Source: Pristionchus mayeri (taxonomy: Eukaryota; Nematoda; Chromadorea; Rhabditida; Neodiplogasteridae). From it: 64,000 nt of DNA. The DNA is taken from NCBI GenBank assembly GCA_036245805.1, contig BTRK01000003.1, positions 42,301,215 through 42,365,214 on the forward strand, written 5' to 3'. This document shows positions 1 to 10,051 of this stretch, one piece after another. The position numbers and the translations under genes are program-made. Below the pieces are notes generated by a model that did not search any database, was not told the origin of the DNA, and saw only the letters and a program-made list of their open reading frames with translations. Numbering within the stretch: the stretch's first letter is position 1; every line of letters starts with the position of its first letter.

Positions 1-54
1 GTGGTTTTTTGGCGCCCTTAGGGCAAATGTTGACCGATCGTTTTCTTGTTCTCA

Positions 55-262
55 GGATCATGTGTAGTTGTGATTACGATCATTTTGACGCTTTGAACGA
101 GTCTCTAGCTTATCTAGGAGCCGAGTTTTGTATTTTCGACCTCCATTTTGCAGCAAGTCTGCAGTCAATGTGCGACCACGCAGCAACTTCAAACCATTTT
201 TCTGGGTTATCCTCAGACATATCTCCAACCAAAGAAAGTGTGGCAAGTAGAAAAAAATCTAT
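55..262 (-). pseudogene. Possible innexin-like exon (partial)
   Basis: The minus-strand reading frame follows a plausible acceptor (TTCTTACATAG) near 262 and ends at a TGA at 58-60. It begins IFFYLPHFLWLEICLR and continues with NGLKLLRGRTL. The pattern (F)FYxPxxxW...sGixlxxll resembles the segment of innexins (invertebrate gap-junction proteins) around the third membrane span and the start of the cytoplasmic loop. Innexins normally continue for a further 200 or so residues, but here the frame stops after about 67 codons. I see no upstream exons between 263 and the foldback element at 409, so this is a fragment, a truncated gene, or an exon whose partners lie outside. A short overlapping frame opening MSEDNPEKWF at about 210 is less convincing. 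The innexin assignment rests on pattern memory only. Confidence 0.4.
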
Positions 263-777
263 GTAAGAATAAAGCCGTTTTGAAAAAGTACATTTTTATT
301 GCGTCATCACTACGCAATGATTAGGCAATTGCGTCATACCCATAGCTGCCCACACTGCCGGTAAACCCATGTATAGGGATACTTCGATTTTTTGACCCCA
401 AAATTTTTGTGGTCAAAAATCAGCGTATATCATCGTATATCATCAGCGGTTATGGTCGATAATGTAGATAATGTAGATAATGTCGATAAGGTCGATAAGG
501 TAGGTCATGGTGTGATCAAGTCCAACTACCGTACCAACTTGTACTTTGGGACTACAGTAACCCAAATTACAGTAACCTGGTTACCGTAATCCGGGTTCCG
601 TGGAGCAACTTGAGTTCTTTGGGTCAAACTTTTTACAAAAATCATCAATCACTATTATTGATGTTCTACAGTAACCTACCGTAACCCTCACTACCGTTTT
701 TTCTTTGCTCAATGTTGAGTAACTAATAAAAATAAAATTTCTGAGGAAATTTTATTTTTATTTTTTTCGTCATCAAA

Positions 778-845
778 GCATGGCCGAGTGGCTAATGAGC
801 TTGCTTTGGAAACCGAAGGTATTGGGTTCGAGTCCAACCAGTGGG
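778..845 (+). repeat. tRNA-like (Ser/Leu-type) Pol III promoter segment, left arm
   Basis: The block reads GCATGGCCGAGTGGC at its start, with a good A box (TGGCCGAGTGGC, 781-792), and has a perfect B box (GGTTCGAGTCC, 825-835). The spacing between boxes is tRNA-like. The anticodon stem is largely unpaired and the acceptor stem is not formed, so this is not a working tRNA. It is a tRNA-derived (class II-like) segment inside a foldback arm, comparable to the head of a tRNA-derived SINE. Confidence 0.6.
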
Positions 846-1076
846 AAACCTCTTTGCCGTCCTTCGGGGAGTTCGCCAAAGGAAAGTGGAGTTACTGTAA
901 ACTCATACCGTACCCCAGTCCGGTGGGTCAACTCTAGTTCGCTGGGTCACATACATGATTCGATATTGTACGGGAGGTGTGATTATGCCAGCATTTCTGT
1001 CGGTAATATTTTAGCCCATATGATAGACTTTTGACTCAGTGAACATCTTTGTAAAGACGAGTGTAAGACGAGTCAG

Positions 1077-1130
1077 TGAGTGTAGCGCAGCGGTGGCATA
1101 TGTAGTGATCTAGGTCAAGCGCTGAGAAAA
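1077..1130 (+). repeat. Possible second tRNA-derived fragment
   Basis: TAGCGCAGCGGT at about 1083-1094 matches the Pol III A box consensus. About 25 bp downstream, AGGTCAAGCGC is a poor match to a B box. It lies in the non-arm interior of the foldback element. It may be a decayed SINE head; the B box is weak enough that chance is possible. Confidence 0.25.
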
Positions 1131-1370
1131 GCGATGAGCTTTGTAGGAAATATTACTGTATCCAATTTTTCCACTTTTGCTCTCGATCTGAACGGCGCAT
1201 ATCTGGAAACATGCGCCGTAGCCTGCTAATTATCCGACCCAAGTTGAATCTCAAACGGATTCAAAGCCATCGACGGCAATAGAAACATCGACACTCTTAA
1301 ATTGTAGCTCTTTGAGATGCAAAGGTAATAACCATTTTTATTTAAAATTTGAATTGGGCAATCTGCTACC

Positions 1371-1828
1371 TATTTACTATATTTTTAAAAAAATTGAAAT
1401 ACCATCTTGCGAAAAATTTGCAAAAAAATGTTGAATAACTGACCTACCGTACCATAATCTAACCGGAGGAAAAATGTTTCAGAGTTATATTACATAACTC
1501 TGAATTGATTGAGGGTAATCCATCAGCATTAGTAGAATTTCGATTTCCATTCGCGCGTTAAAAATGTTAAAAAATGTTAAAAAATTTCTCATGTTAAAAA
1601 ATTTCGAGATATTACTGTGGTTTATTTTACATCAGCACGCTGGCGCGTGCGGATGGGAATCGAAATTCTACTGATACTGGTGGATTATCCTTACACAGTA
1701 CTGCGCGTAATATACCTCTAAAACATTTTTCATCCGGTTAGATTAGGGTACGGTAGGTCAGTTTTCCAAAATTTTTTTGCAAATTTCTCGCAAGATGGCA
1801 GTTTATTTTTTTGAAAATATAGTAAATA
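1371..1828. repeat. Foldback nested within the larger foldback
   Basis: TATTTACTATATTTTTAAAA at 1371 pairs with sequence ending near 1828 (GAAAATATAGTAAATA). Further in, GACCTACCGTACC with the following TAATCTAACCGG pairs with its inverse near 1735-1765, and AGTAGAATTTCGATTTCC (about 1530) pairs with GGAATCGAAATTCTACT (about 1656). The centre is AT-rich with a repeated ATGTTAAAAA motif. It is immediately followed by TACAGTTGCGGACAAAAG, which looks like the end of a Tc1-type element. Confidence 0.65.
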
Positions 1829-1880
1829 CAGTTGCGGACAAAAGTTTAGCACCAAATTTCAAATGATCATAACTTCTTTC
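1827..1880 (+). repeat. Possible Tc1-like terminus fragment
   Basis: TA followed by CAGTTGCGGACAAAAGTTTAGCACC resembles the terminal repeat style of Tc1-family elements (CAGTGTTGG-type starts). I did not find a matching inverted copy nearby, so at most this is a solo end. Confidence 0.25.
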
Positions 1881-2265
1881 AAAATTGAGATAAAGACTAA
1901 CGGTTTGGGCATTCGAGAGATACAACTCAGGACATTATCGGCATATGGATGATGTGCTGAAACCTAAATATCGAGGGTTTCAAAATTTATTTTCCCGGAG
2001 ATTTTTCGATTTGATTTTTTTAAACCACAGCCGAACTGTGCTATGAAGCCAAATTCATTTTGGAGAAAGTAGCTCCCCCGATGATGTGAATCCACTATCC
2101 AATATTATCGACAGAAATGCTGGCATAATCACACCTCCCGTACAATATCGAATCATGTATGTGACCCAGCGAACTAGAGTTGACCCACCGGACTGGGGTA
2201 CGGTATTAATTTACAGTAACTCCACTTTCCTTTGGCGAACTCCCCGAGGGACGGCAAAGAGGTTT

Positions 2266-2333
2266 CCCACTGGTTGGACTCGAACCCACTAACTTCGGTT
2301 TCCAAAGCAAGCTCATTAGCCACTCGGCCATGC
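2266..2333 (-). repeat. tRNA-like Pol III promoter segment, right arm
   Basis: This is the inverted partner of the block at 778-845, with the A box (TGGCCGAGTGGC) and B box (GGTTCGAGTCC, complement of 2276-2286) both intact. The T stem is better preserved here (GTGGG against CCAAC, four of five pairs) than in the left-arm copy, so the left copy has decayed more or was converted less. Confidence 0.6.
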
Positions 2334-2918
2334 TTTGATGACGAAAAAAATAAAAATAAAATTTCCTCAGATAGTTACTCAACATTGAGCAAAGAATTGA
2401 TTTTTAAGGCATCTTTTAGAAAAAAAGTTAGTTCGTGATTGGCCAATGAACATACGGTAGTGAGGGTTACGGTAGGTTACTGTAGAACATCAATAATAGT
2501 GATTGATGATTTTTGTAAAAAGTTTGACCCAATGAACTCAAGTTGCTCCACGGAACCCGGGTTACGGTAACCAGGTTACTGTAATTTGGGTTACTGTAGT
2601 CCCAAAGTACAAGTTGGTACGGTAGTTGGACTTGATCACACCATGACCTACCATCACATGACCTACCATCACATTATCGACCATGACCGCTGATGATATA
2701 CGATGATATACGCTGATTTTTTTGACCACCAAGACGTCGTCAGTGCTGGACAGGTATGGTCATACCCCAATACCATGGCCATAATCTCCAATGAATTTGG
2801 CACATGCTACCTTAGTGGCAGAATGATGCCTGCCCTGGGCAAAAAGTTGCATCAAATTCAAAAAGTGCGCACTCACTTATGCGCGCGACTGTATGTGTCC
2901 AATAAACTATGGATATAC

Positions 2919-3470
2919 CTCTATCTTGATACGCTTCTCAAGCGTCTTCTGGAGCTCCTCAAGCGTCTTCTCGAATTTCTCGACCTCATTCGTTAAAGTA
3001 CTCACGTGATCCTAAGTTTGCAATGAGATGGAACACTATTTACAGAAATCAATAAATTCGGTCAATACAGTTCCTCATTCTGGAATACCTCTCCAAGCGG
3101 AGACCAATCCTAGGAGCCACTTGGAGAGGTACATCAGAGCATGGCTGCATTATGCTTTTCGTATCCACACAAGTAATTTCATTCGTGGCTAAATTACTTG
3201 CTTCAACGATCAATTGAAGATATTTCAAGGTTTTCTCGGCAATGGACATCGGCAAAAGGCTACCCTTTATCATACTTCATCTACTCTGATCCAAAGACTA
3301 CTATATTCCGATTATGTGAAATCCCTCCTTCCAAAAGGTGGAATTTTTAGGGCATGATATCTAACAATAGAGAAATGAACAACATTACCTAATTTAAAAT
3401 AAATGAAAGCACTGACCTTTGCATTCTTGAGAAGATTCTTCTCGTGCTCATTCGAGGAGGATGCGTCCAT
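2919..3470 (-). CDS. Small coiled-coil protein, first two coding exons (partial)
   Basis: Exon 1 (complement 3417-3470) encodes MDASSSNEHEKNLLKNAK and ends AAAG|GTCAGT. Exon 2 (complement 2919-3011) follows an acceptor CAAACTTAG and encodes DHVSTLTNEVEKFEKTLEEL then QKTLEKRIKIE, ending GAG|GTATAT. Both junctions are phase 0, so a 405-bp intron joins them cleanly. The product is highly charged with leucines in a heptad-like pattern (TLTNEVEKFEKTLEELQKTL), so a coiled coil is likely. No family is recognised. Downstream exons would run toward the foldback element at 409-2729, and only a weak candidate (GRHHSATK, near 2840) is visible, so the gene may be interrupted or continue beyond it. The frame at 3049-3273 lies in the intron and may be noise. 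Confidence 0.5.
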
Positions 3471-4025
3471 TGCTTCTGAAGACAAAATAATAACGAAATA
3501 AAAAAAATTATCAACAGATTAAAACTGAATTGAAGTGATGAAAACATTGCAAATCATTGTGAGGATGATTTTGTGGCTACTGTCGCAACGCACATCATGC
3601 CTTTCGCTGCGAGATTCTGCGTTGTTCGAAATATTATCACTCCGTGATAAGGCGAGGACTAGGGTAAATTTTACCCACACTATGCTTTTGCGGTTTTTAT
3701 ACATAAAATATTTTAGCTCAAAACTAATGGTTTTCAAAACTGCATATAAAATGATTCCGAAAAAGAAGCCGTATAATTAATAGCCCGAGAGCAATCATTC
3801 GCGCATTCTCTTACATAGGTAACGAAAGCTATGCTAAAAACATGCTTACTGCACTCTAATCAGGCGGGTTACTCGTCGCTTCACGTGTCGTCATTAAAAT
3901 CTTGCATTCGAGGAACCCAGATATTCGATTTGGCAGAAACAAACCTCTCGAACAAATTAGGTGGCTGAAAAAAAATGGGATGGAAACGGGCAGGTTGAAA
4001 GCAAATGAAGCCAATTTGAGTCTGA
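3471..4025. other. Intergenic, no gene seen
   Basis: AT-rich sequence upstream of the coiled-coil gene start (which reads leftward) and left of the next foldback. Short overlapping frames on both strands show no codon structure or splice context I can support. The promoter of the coiled-coil gene would lie here. Confidence 0.5.
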
Positions 4026-5106
4026 ACCATAGTTGCCCAGAGCTAGCGCGGATTGCCCACCCCCTGCCACCCATGAACCCCGGGTCATGGTCGTTTGCCC
4101 AACACCGTCATATCATGAACCCCGGGTCATGGTCGAAAAATTGATGGTAGGTCAAGATTAAATACTGTACCAATCAATAGTACAGTACTTCCTGATACCG
4201 TATATAGCTACCGTAATCCTGATTACCGCGAACTGATTTTTTTCAAAAATTGAAACTACCGTACCCTAATTAAAAAGTCAAAGTACCGTAACCAATCGAT
4301 AGTACAGTACCACCAGATACCGTATCCCACTACCGTAACCCCGACTATCGCGAATTAACTTTATTTTTAAGATGTCCTGGTAACGTGTACAATCAGTCTA
4401 GTGTCGTGAACGATCGATTGTACAGTACCCAACTGACGTTCCTTGGGTCAGATCCGTAACCCAGTTCCTTGGGTCAAACATTTTTCTAAAAATCCTTAAT
4501 CGATAATACAATTATTTTGAAGTAGCCTACCGTAACTCTAATTGGTGTAGAACCTATTTAAGATCGATTTAGGATTTTTATCAAATTATTTTGGATTTTT
4601 AGAAAAATGTTTGACCTAAGGAACTAGATCTGACCCACGGAACTGGGTTACGCTAGTCAGTTTGGTACTGTACAATCGATCGGGCACGAGATCAGATCGA
4701 TTGGGCACGGCACCAGGACTTCTTAAAAATGAAGTTAGTTCGCGATAGTCGGTGTTACGGTAGTGAGATATGGTATCTGGTCGTACTGTACTATCGATTG
4801 GATACGGTCCTTTGATTTTTTAATTAGGGTACGGTAGTTTCAATTTTTGAAAAAAATCAGTTCGCGGTAATCAGGATTACGGTAGCTATATACGGTATCA
4901 GGAAGTACTGTACTATTGATTGGTACAGTACTTAATCTTGACCTACCCATGACCTACAATCGATTTTTCGACCATGACCCGGGGTTCATGGGTGGCAAGG
5001 GGTGGGCAATATACTGCCCTGCCCACCCCCCTGCCACCCATGAACCCAGGGTCATGGTTTTTTCTGCCCACCCCGCTGCCGAGGCAGCGGCGTGGGCAAC
5101 TATGGT
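4026..5106. mobile_element. 1.1-kb foldback element
   Basis: Outer terminal inverted repeats are ACCATAGTTGCCCA (4026-4039) and its inverse TGGGCAACTATGGT (5093-5106). Inside, long arms (about 4056-4502 against about 4590-5013) match through a series of TACCGTAACC, AGTACAGTAC and GGGTCA motifs. Near both ends the phrase CCCGGGTCATGG occurs, partly duplicated. No coding sequence. The right end adds a short perfect hairpin, CGCTGCCGAGGCAGCG, near 5074. Confidence 0.8.
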
Positions 5107-5400
5107 CTGAACTGAATCTTACTCCGTCAATAGAGTGGGTACAATATTTGTGGTATCAAAGCTATAGAGAGAGGGTTATGATAAGAACAGTATTCACTAG
5201 TGATAACAGCTAACATTGTATTATCAATCGACATCGATGGCATGATACTAAATAGCGATGGAATGAAATTAGCCAAATAAGGGATTGAGATTTTTAAATC
5301 ATTTCGATTTTCCGTTTTTTTCAAGCAAAACATATAATGGATATGGCATAGCAATTCAGACATAACTATATTTAACACTAATTGAATACACTTTCCGCAG

Positions 5401-5574
5401 CTCATCTACGGCTGTTTCCGTGGGCACAATCTCCCCTCGCTGTACCCCAACATAGCTAGAAGAAAATTCGAACGCCATGACTCAGTAGAAGTGGCAGCAA
5501 CTCTAATGTACTATGGATTCCTCGTGCTCTGTGGATTGATAATGAGCATTCTAGTGATCAGAAAAGCCAATGAG
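5401..5574 (+). CDS. Exon of a putative multi-pass membrane protein
   Basis: A 174-bp open exon is framed by an acceptor (ACACTTTCCGCAG) and a donor (GAG|GTAGGA), with phase 0 at both ends. The 58 residues open LIYGCFRGHNLPSLYPNIA and contain one clear membrane span, about residues 36-54 (ATLMYYGFLVLCGLIMSILV), followed by basic residues. No family is recognised; a serpentine receptor is one possibility. The next downstream exons in compatible phase on this strand start at 10052, which would require a 4.5-kb intron holding the mariner and the 7.9-9.7 kb inverted repeat. That joining is inference. Confidence 0.45.
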
Positions 5575-6321
5575 GTAGGATACTGTAGTCATGGTTCCTG
5601 TTGGGAAAGAAAATCTACGATTGCAGTTCCTTCGCGATTGTGAGAAGGCAATCAACCACGCTGAGCAAGACATCGAACTTCGCCCTGCTTTGAATTTAAC
5701 CTTCTGATTACACTAAATAATTGTTTTCTAAACTGCTTCCGTAATGCATCTCTATAACGTGTTGGTCTTCAGTATCGTCGCTTTTCGTGCTATTATATTC
5801 CACTGAATAAAATAAGCCTTGCAACACCCTTCCGCGTGCAGTGAGAGGAAGACATAAAGCTGAGACTATATCGAGATTTCCCCCTTTGATGCGCCGCTCT
5901 TCCAATGAATAGATAAGTGGGTTGCAACAGGATTAGAAGGTGTTGGTTGACAAGGGCGCTTCTTCTAGCTCCTCGTACTGTCTCCTCTCCCCCGTCCTCC
6001 TCCCTCTCCTCCCCTCCCCATAATCTTTCTCTCCTTGTACTGTCACCCCACTCCTCCCGATATGGCAACCTGATCTGCTTGTTTCCCGAGCCTTTGAGCT
6101 TTACCGCCCGGGACAAAAACATCATAAACAAACATGCAATTGCTGGGTACTAGGAGCGATGAAGCATGACAGAAGCCGATGGACCGTAAATGTCTGCTCT
6201 CGTGTGCGTGCGTTCTGCTCGGGATAGGCGCCGTTATTTGCGGGTGTTTTGTAAGTGGGGAAACAGCAGGATGAGATTAGAGACGTCCCCGGACAACTTT
6301 ACCACTTCGTTTCTATGAATA
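5575..6321. other. Non-coding stretch with pyrimidine-rich tract
   Basis: Left of the mariner insertion. The plus strand is strongly pyrimidine-rich at about 5975-6060 (runs of CCTCC and CTCCC). The complementary frame translating to RRERLWGGEEREEDGGEE arises from that composition and is not supported as a protein. No gene or RNA recognised. Confidence 0.45.
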
Positions 6322-7577
6322 TCAGGTTGGCCGGAAAGTCATTGTATATGATTTTGTTTTAACGCTGCTCGTCCCTAATGCACTTTGGATTTCCCTCTTT
6401 CGTAGTGAATAACAAACAGTGAGGGGCCGTTATAGTAAGCAACTCCCCATTCCCTTCCCTTCAGTCAGGCTCTAGTAGAGCATCGATGTATTTTACTGGA
6501 GCCACCCACTTCCGACATGTTCTGCTATGCCTCACTATATCCTACACCACGATGAAGGATACGGAGACCCTACTGAAGAATATTTATAACACACACCCAC
6601 TCTACAACACCTTCAGGAATTGGATCCATTGCTTCGAATAAGCCGACTTTTCCCTCAATGAATGGGAGCGGTCTGGGAGACCGAGTTCGTTGCATTTTGA
6701 GACTTTGTAGAAAGCTGTTGAAACGGACCCTCTTCAAAGTGCCCGTGAAATTTCTATTGCACTTAGAGTCCACCATAGCACTGCCAGAGAAGGCTTGAGA
6801 TCTATTGAAATTAGGAAATTTATCGGTCGATTCAAATCCCATGATCTGAGCCAAGCCAGCCGAGACCGTCGAGTCGATGATTCCATTACTCATCTCATTC
6901 TCCAAGGTGGGGATCGATGGCTGGAACGGCTCATAACGGGAAATGAGAAGTGGGTCCTCTGTGATAACAACCACAGCAGAGCCAAGTTGGATGGAGAAGG
7001 AGGGACCCCGCTGGGTGTCCCCAAACTTGGCCTGCACCACAAGAAAGAACAAGCTGGAAATGTGGTGGGGAGCGGATGGAGTGATCTAATCGGAGCTAAT
7101 CCCTGAGGGCATGGTAATTACCGGGACCAAGCACGTCACATGTCTACATAATTTGAAGTTCGAAGTCGGCCGTTCAAGGCTGAAGGACAAGAAAGTGTAT
7201 AACAAGCAAAATGACCCCCGTCCCCAGGACTCCAATCAAGTCAAGCATGAACTGGCTGAATATGGACGGATGGTTCTCCCTTACCCCCCGTATTCTCCTG
7301 ACTTGGCCCCTTCCGATTAGTGGCTTTTCGCAGAGATTAGTGGCTTACCCCTGCTGTTCGAGGTAGGGCCTTTAATTCACGTCAAAGTCTCGAGGTTGAA
7401 CTCAAACAATACTTTCATTCGCATCCAGGCAGGTTCTAAAGGGAGAGGATCCATGCATTGCAGGTGCGTTGCTCACATATTGTCAATAATGATGACCAGT
7501 ATAATTGAAAATATGCTTTTCACTTCCCCAAGAAATAAAGTTTTGAAAAATACACAAAGACTTTCCGGCCAACCTAA
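6322..7577 (+). mobile_element. Decayed full-length mariner transposon
   Basis: Terminal inverted repeats of about 27 bp (TCAGGTTGGCCGGAAAGTC at the left, complement TTAGGTTGGCCGGAAAGTC at the right) are flanked by TA on both sides (6320-6321 and 7578-7579), the expected mariner target duplication. The 1,256-bp length is typical. Between them lies a plus-strand transposase relic: FSLNEWERSGRP near 6650, an ITGNEKW motif near 6945 (the family has TGDEKW, so the first catalytic Asp is Asn), a degraded QDNARPH-like stretch near 7210, and VLPYPPYSPDLAPSD at about 7272-7317, followed by a stop. Frameshifts and stops are numerous, so it encodes no working transposase. The ends are almost intact, so cross-mobilisation in the past is possible. 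Confidence 0.9.
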
Positions 7578-7899
7578 TATTTTAGAAGAATGAACTACTC
7601 CGCCCCTCCTTCCTACCATATCTGCATATCGAATATCACTCGTACTGTTAACATCGCCCAGATCTACAGAGCCGAAAGTTCGGTTAATCGTATCTTCATT
7701 TCGCTACTTCCAGCACAAACTTATCGCCCGGGTCACTTGCATCTCGAGTGTGATTGCACCTTTGCGCTGAGTATTACGCAACAACTTTGCCACTCTCGGC
7801 CCCTTTACCGGCAACTGCCCCCCACTCAACCTGAGAGATAATGACGAGCCGAAAGGACCTGTGGCGAGACGATTGTCGAAGCAAATTGTTGCCGCTGAA
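7578..7899. other. Non-coding stretch, nothing recognised
   Basis: Sequence between the mariner right end and the left arm of the next inverted repeat. Open frames of 65-85 codons have no splice context or motif I can support. Confidence 0.4.
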
Positions 7900-8313
7900 A
7901 GAAAAACTGGGCCTGAATAGAATTGGTAAAAGCATGGTCATACAAGCAGTGAGGTAATAGAAGAATTGGGGTAATGTAAAGGGTAACAGCTCTACTTTTT
8001 TCAAATGCACAAAATGGTCTGAGGAGAACGAACACAATCGGGAAGAAGGACAAGCCCAACTATCCAAACTCTCCTCTAGGTCAAATGCATAACGCGCCAG
8101 ATCCCCATCCTTGCCCTACCCGACTAATTCGACCTGTGGAGATAAATGTGTCCAATGAAGTATGTGACCAACAGCAGATGTGATGTGCCAAGGAGACTGC
8201 ATATTGAAACTCTGCGCTCAGTTCGGTAGTATTCATCAGGCGAATGGGGAAGTTCCGACTTATTAGCACCTGTCTGTGAAATAGTGTGGAAGAGGAACGA
8301 GAGCCTGTCAGTA

Positions 8314-8422
8314 GAGTTCGAGAAGCGATAAAATACTCTCTTCATTCTACATACTCTCTCACCGACTGACCGGCCTAGAGAGAGTGTAGAATGAAGAGAG
8401 CGCGGTATCGTTTCTCGAACTC
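8314..8422. repeat. CTCTCTC hairpin, left arm
   Basis: GAGTTCGAGAAGCGATA followed by CTCTCTTCATTCTACATACT pairs with its near-inverse ending GAACTC, around a loop containing ACCGACTGACCGGCC. The pattern ACTCTCTTC, eight bases, ACTCTCTC, then ACCG/CCGGCC resembles hairpins in the 5S/SL unit. An inverted copy lies at about 9218-9326. Confidence 0.6.
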
Positions 8423-8499
8423 TGCCGGTAAAAAAAACCTGTGACGAAAAAAAACTGAATTGAGCAGAATGACGGAGTACGCCTATAATATGCATTATT

Positions 8500-8606
8500 A
8501 GGGTTGGCAGTTCGAAGAAGGATTGCGATTTTGCAATCTCATATTGCTAAATCAAAAGAGAGGAAGGCTTTGCGAATTCGCCATCCGTCTTCGAACTGCC
8601 AACCCT
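8500..8606. mobile_element. 107-bp MITE
   Basis: Inverted terminal repeats of about 29 bp begin AGGGTTGGCAGTTCGAAGA at 8500 and are matched by TCTTCGAACTGCCAACCCT ending at 8606. The interior is AT-rich and non-coding. It sits in the spacer of the larger inverted repeat and has no partner there, so it probably inserted after or independently of that inversion. Confidence 0.75.
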
Positions 8607-8741
8607 GATTGGAATTCGGTGCAAGAGTTCTATATTAATGATGACTAAACGGCTTTTCAATAAGGCTTCCCAAACCGACTGGTCGACTTCTTTTTTGCAA
8701 TATTTTCAACCTACTGTCAACCTTTAGGTGAACATCGTGCG

Positions 8742-8828
8742 TCAAGATAATTGCGCAGTTAGAAGAACATTTGCAGGTATGCCAACGATTCCGAGAAAAA
8801 ATTCGATGGGTATCAGAATCAGTCGCAT
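8742..8828 (-). pseudogene. Possible chemoreceptor N-terminal fragment
   Basis: Just after an acceptor-like CTTTCAG, the minus strand reads MRLILIPIEFFLGIVGIPAN then VLLTAQLS and a TGA. A hydrophobic segment containing GIxGIPANVLL is typical of the first membrane span of nematode 7TM chemoreceptors. The frame stops at 28 codons and I find no continuation, so it is a relic if it is real. Confidence 0.3.
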
Positions 8829-9740
8829 TTATCTGAAAGAACACACAATGTAGAGGCAGGCAATTAGAAAATTTCCTAGAGATATACTTGCTTCTCACTT
8901 CGAGGACTTGGCAAAGCGACGATATTGGAGCGAACGCACCTGGCAAACATCAAACTTCAATGAGAATACATTCAGAGTGTCGCTATTAATGCTTGGCGTA
9001 TAGTTGTTGATGCCTTGGTTCTAAAAGTGTGCCAACGCGGTACGCACTCGAAACAATCCTATTGCGAATCAAAGCATGCACTGGTGCCGATGATATGCTG
9101 GAAAATACAAGAATCAAAATAGATGTATCATGAAACTTCTGAGTTGCGTCCCACAAACCACTCAACCTCATTGGCTGGATAGAGCAATTCGAATTCGTCA
9201 CAGGTTTTTTTTACCGGCAGAGCGAGAAACGATACCGCGCTCTCTTCATTCTACACTCTCTCTAGGCCGGTCAGTCGGTGAGAGAGTATGTAGAATGAAG
9301 AGAGTATTTTATCGCTTCTCGAACTCTACTGACAGGCTCTCGTTCCTCTTCCACACTATTTCACAGACAGGTGCTAATAAGTCGGAACTTCCCCATTCGC
9401 CTGATGAATACTACCGAACTGAGCGCAGAGTTTCAATATGCGGTCTCCTTGGCACATCACATCTGCTGTTGGTTACATACTTCATTGGACACATTTATCT
9501 CCACAGGTCGAATTAGTCGGGTAGGGCAAGGATGGGGATCTGGCGCGTTATGCATTTGACCTAGAGGAGAGTTTGGATAGTTGGGCTTGTCCTTCTTCCC
9601 GATTGTGTTCGTTCTCCTCAGACCATTTTGTGCATTTGAAAAAAGTAGAGCTGTTACCCTTTACATTACCCCAATTCTTCTATTACCTCACTGCTTGGAT
9701 GACCATGCTTTCACCAATTCTATTCAGGCCCAGTTTTTCT

Positions 9741-10051
9741 CTCCTTTAACACGCTGGTTTGTATTCTGATTGTTTTGGACACCGACGATCGTGGAAAATT
9801 GTACCGGAAGTATATGTTCTCACTCCAGGTCGCTTTTCGTAGGATATCTCGAGCAATGAGTAATTGCAAGGATTGAGTAAACTCACACATCAAACAACTC
9901 ATTTAAATTTAACATTTGTCCAACGTTATTTTGGGAGGTACCCTAGGGACTGACGAAAAACGATCTCAGAAGCAGGAAAAATGTGTAATATTCTTCACGA
10001 TTTATTTAGAATCGTACGTAACAAGCGCGTTATAATGCTATTTTTTTGCAG
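9741..10051. other. Non-coding stretch, nothing recognised
   Basis: Sequence between the inverted repeat and the next exon. It ends in a T-rich tract and an acceptor-like TTTTTTTGCAG at 10041-10051. Confidence 0.4.

Larger units (their letters stand above)
409..2729. mobile_element. 2.3-kb foldback (long inverted repeat) element
   Basis: Sequence from 409 (GTGGTCAAAAATCAGCG...) reappears inverted up to 2729 (...CGCTGATTTTTTTGACCAC). Arms of about 620 bp (409-1030 and about 2090-2729) match with small indels. Matching blocks include TACCGTAACC-type motifs, the GGGTCAAACTTTTTAC segment, a tRNA-like block and the end near AATATCGAATCATGTATGTG. No transposase frame is visible, so it is a non-autonomous foldback or MITE-like element. 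The left arm has a 9-bp GTMGATAAT tandem at about 452-505; the right arm has a 17-bp duplication (CATGACCTACCATCACA) at about 2640-2680. A small hairpin at 385-422 precedes the left end, so the exact left border may be about 25 bp further out. No target-site duplication is clear. Confidence 0.8.
7900..9740. repeat. 1.84-kb inverted repeat (548-bp arms)
   Basis: The arm 7900-8447 is repeated inverted at 9193-9740 with only scattered differences (for example CATACAAGCAG against CATCCAAGCAG). The spacer is 8448-9192. Each arm carries an internal hairpin with CTCTCTTCATTCTACA arms, and short frames that read like membrane protein pieces (GLLGTSHLLLVTYFIGHIYL). Those may be fragments of a receptor gene caught in the duplication. 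No transposase and no terminal target duplication are evident, so this could be a foldback transposon or a local inverted duplication. Confidence 0.75.

Noticed and set aside
778..845. A functional tRNA-Ser gene
   Set aside because: A and B boxes are good, but the anticodon and acceptor stems do not pair. It is inverted-repeat sequence inside a foldback element.
5793..6131. 112-codon minus-strand frame rich in Glu, Arg and Gly
   Set aside because: It is produced by a pyrimidine-rich tract on the plus strand. It has no splice context or recognisable domain.
6570..7052. 160-codon minus-strand frame over the mariner
   Set aside because: It is the reverse complement of the transposase relic, whose motifs are clearly on the plus strand.
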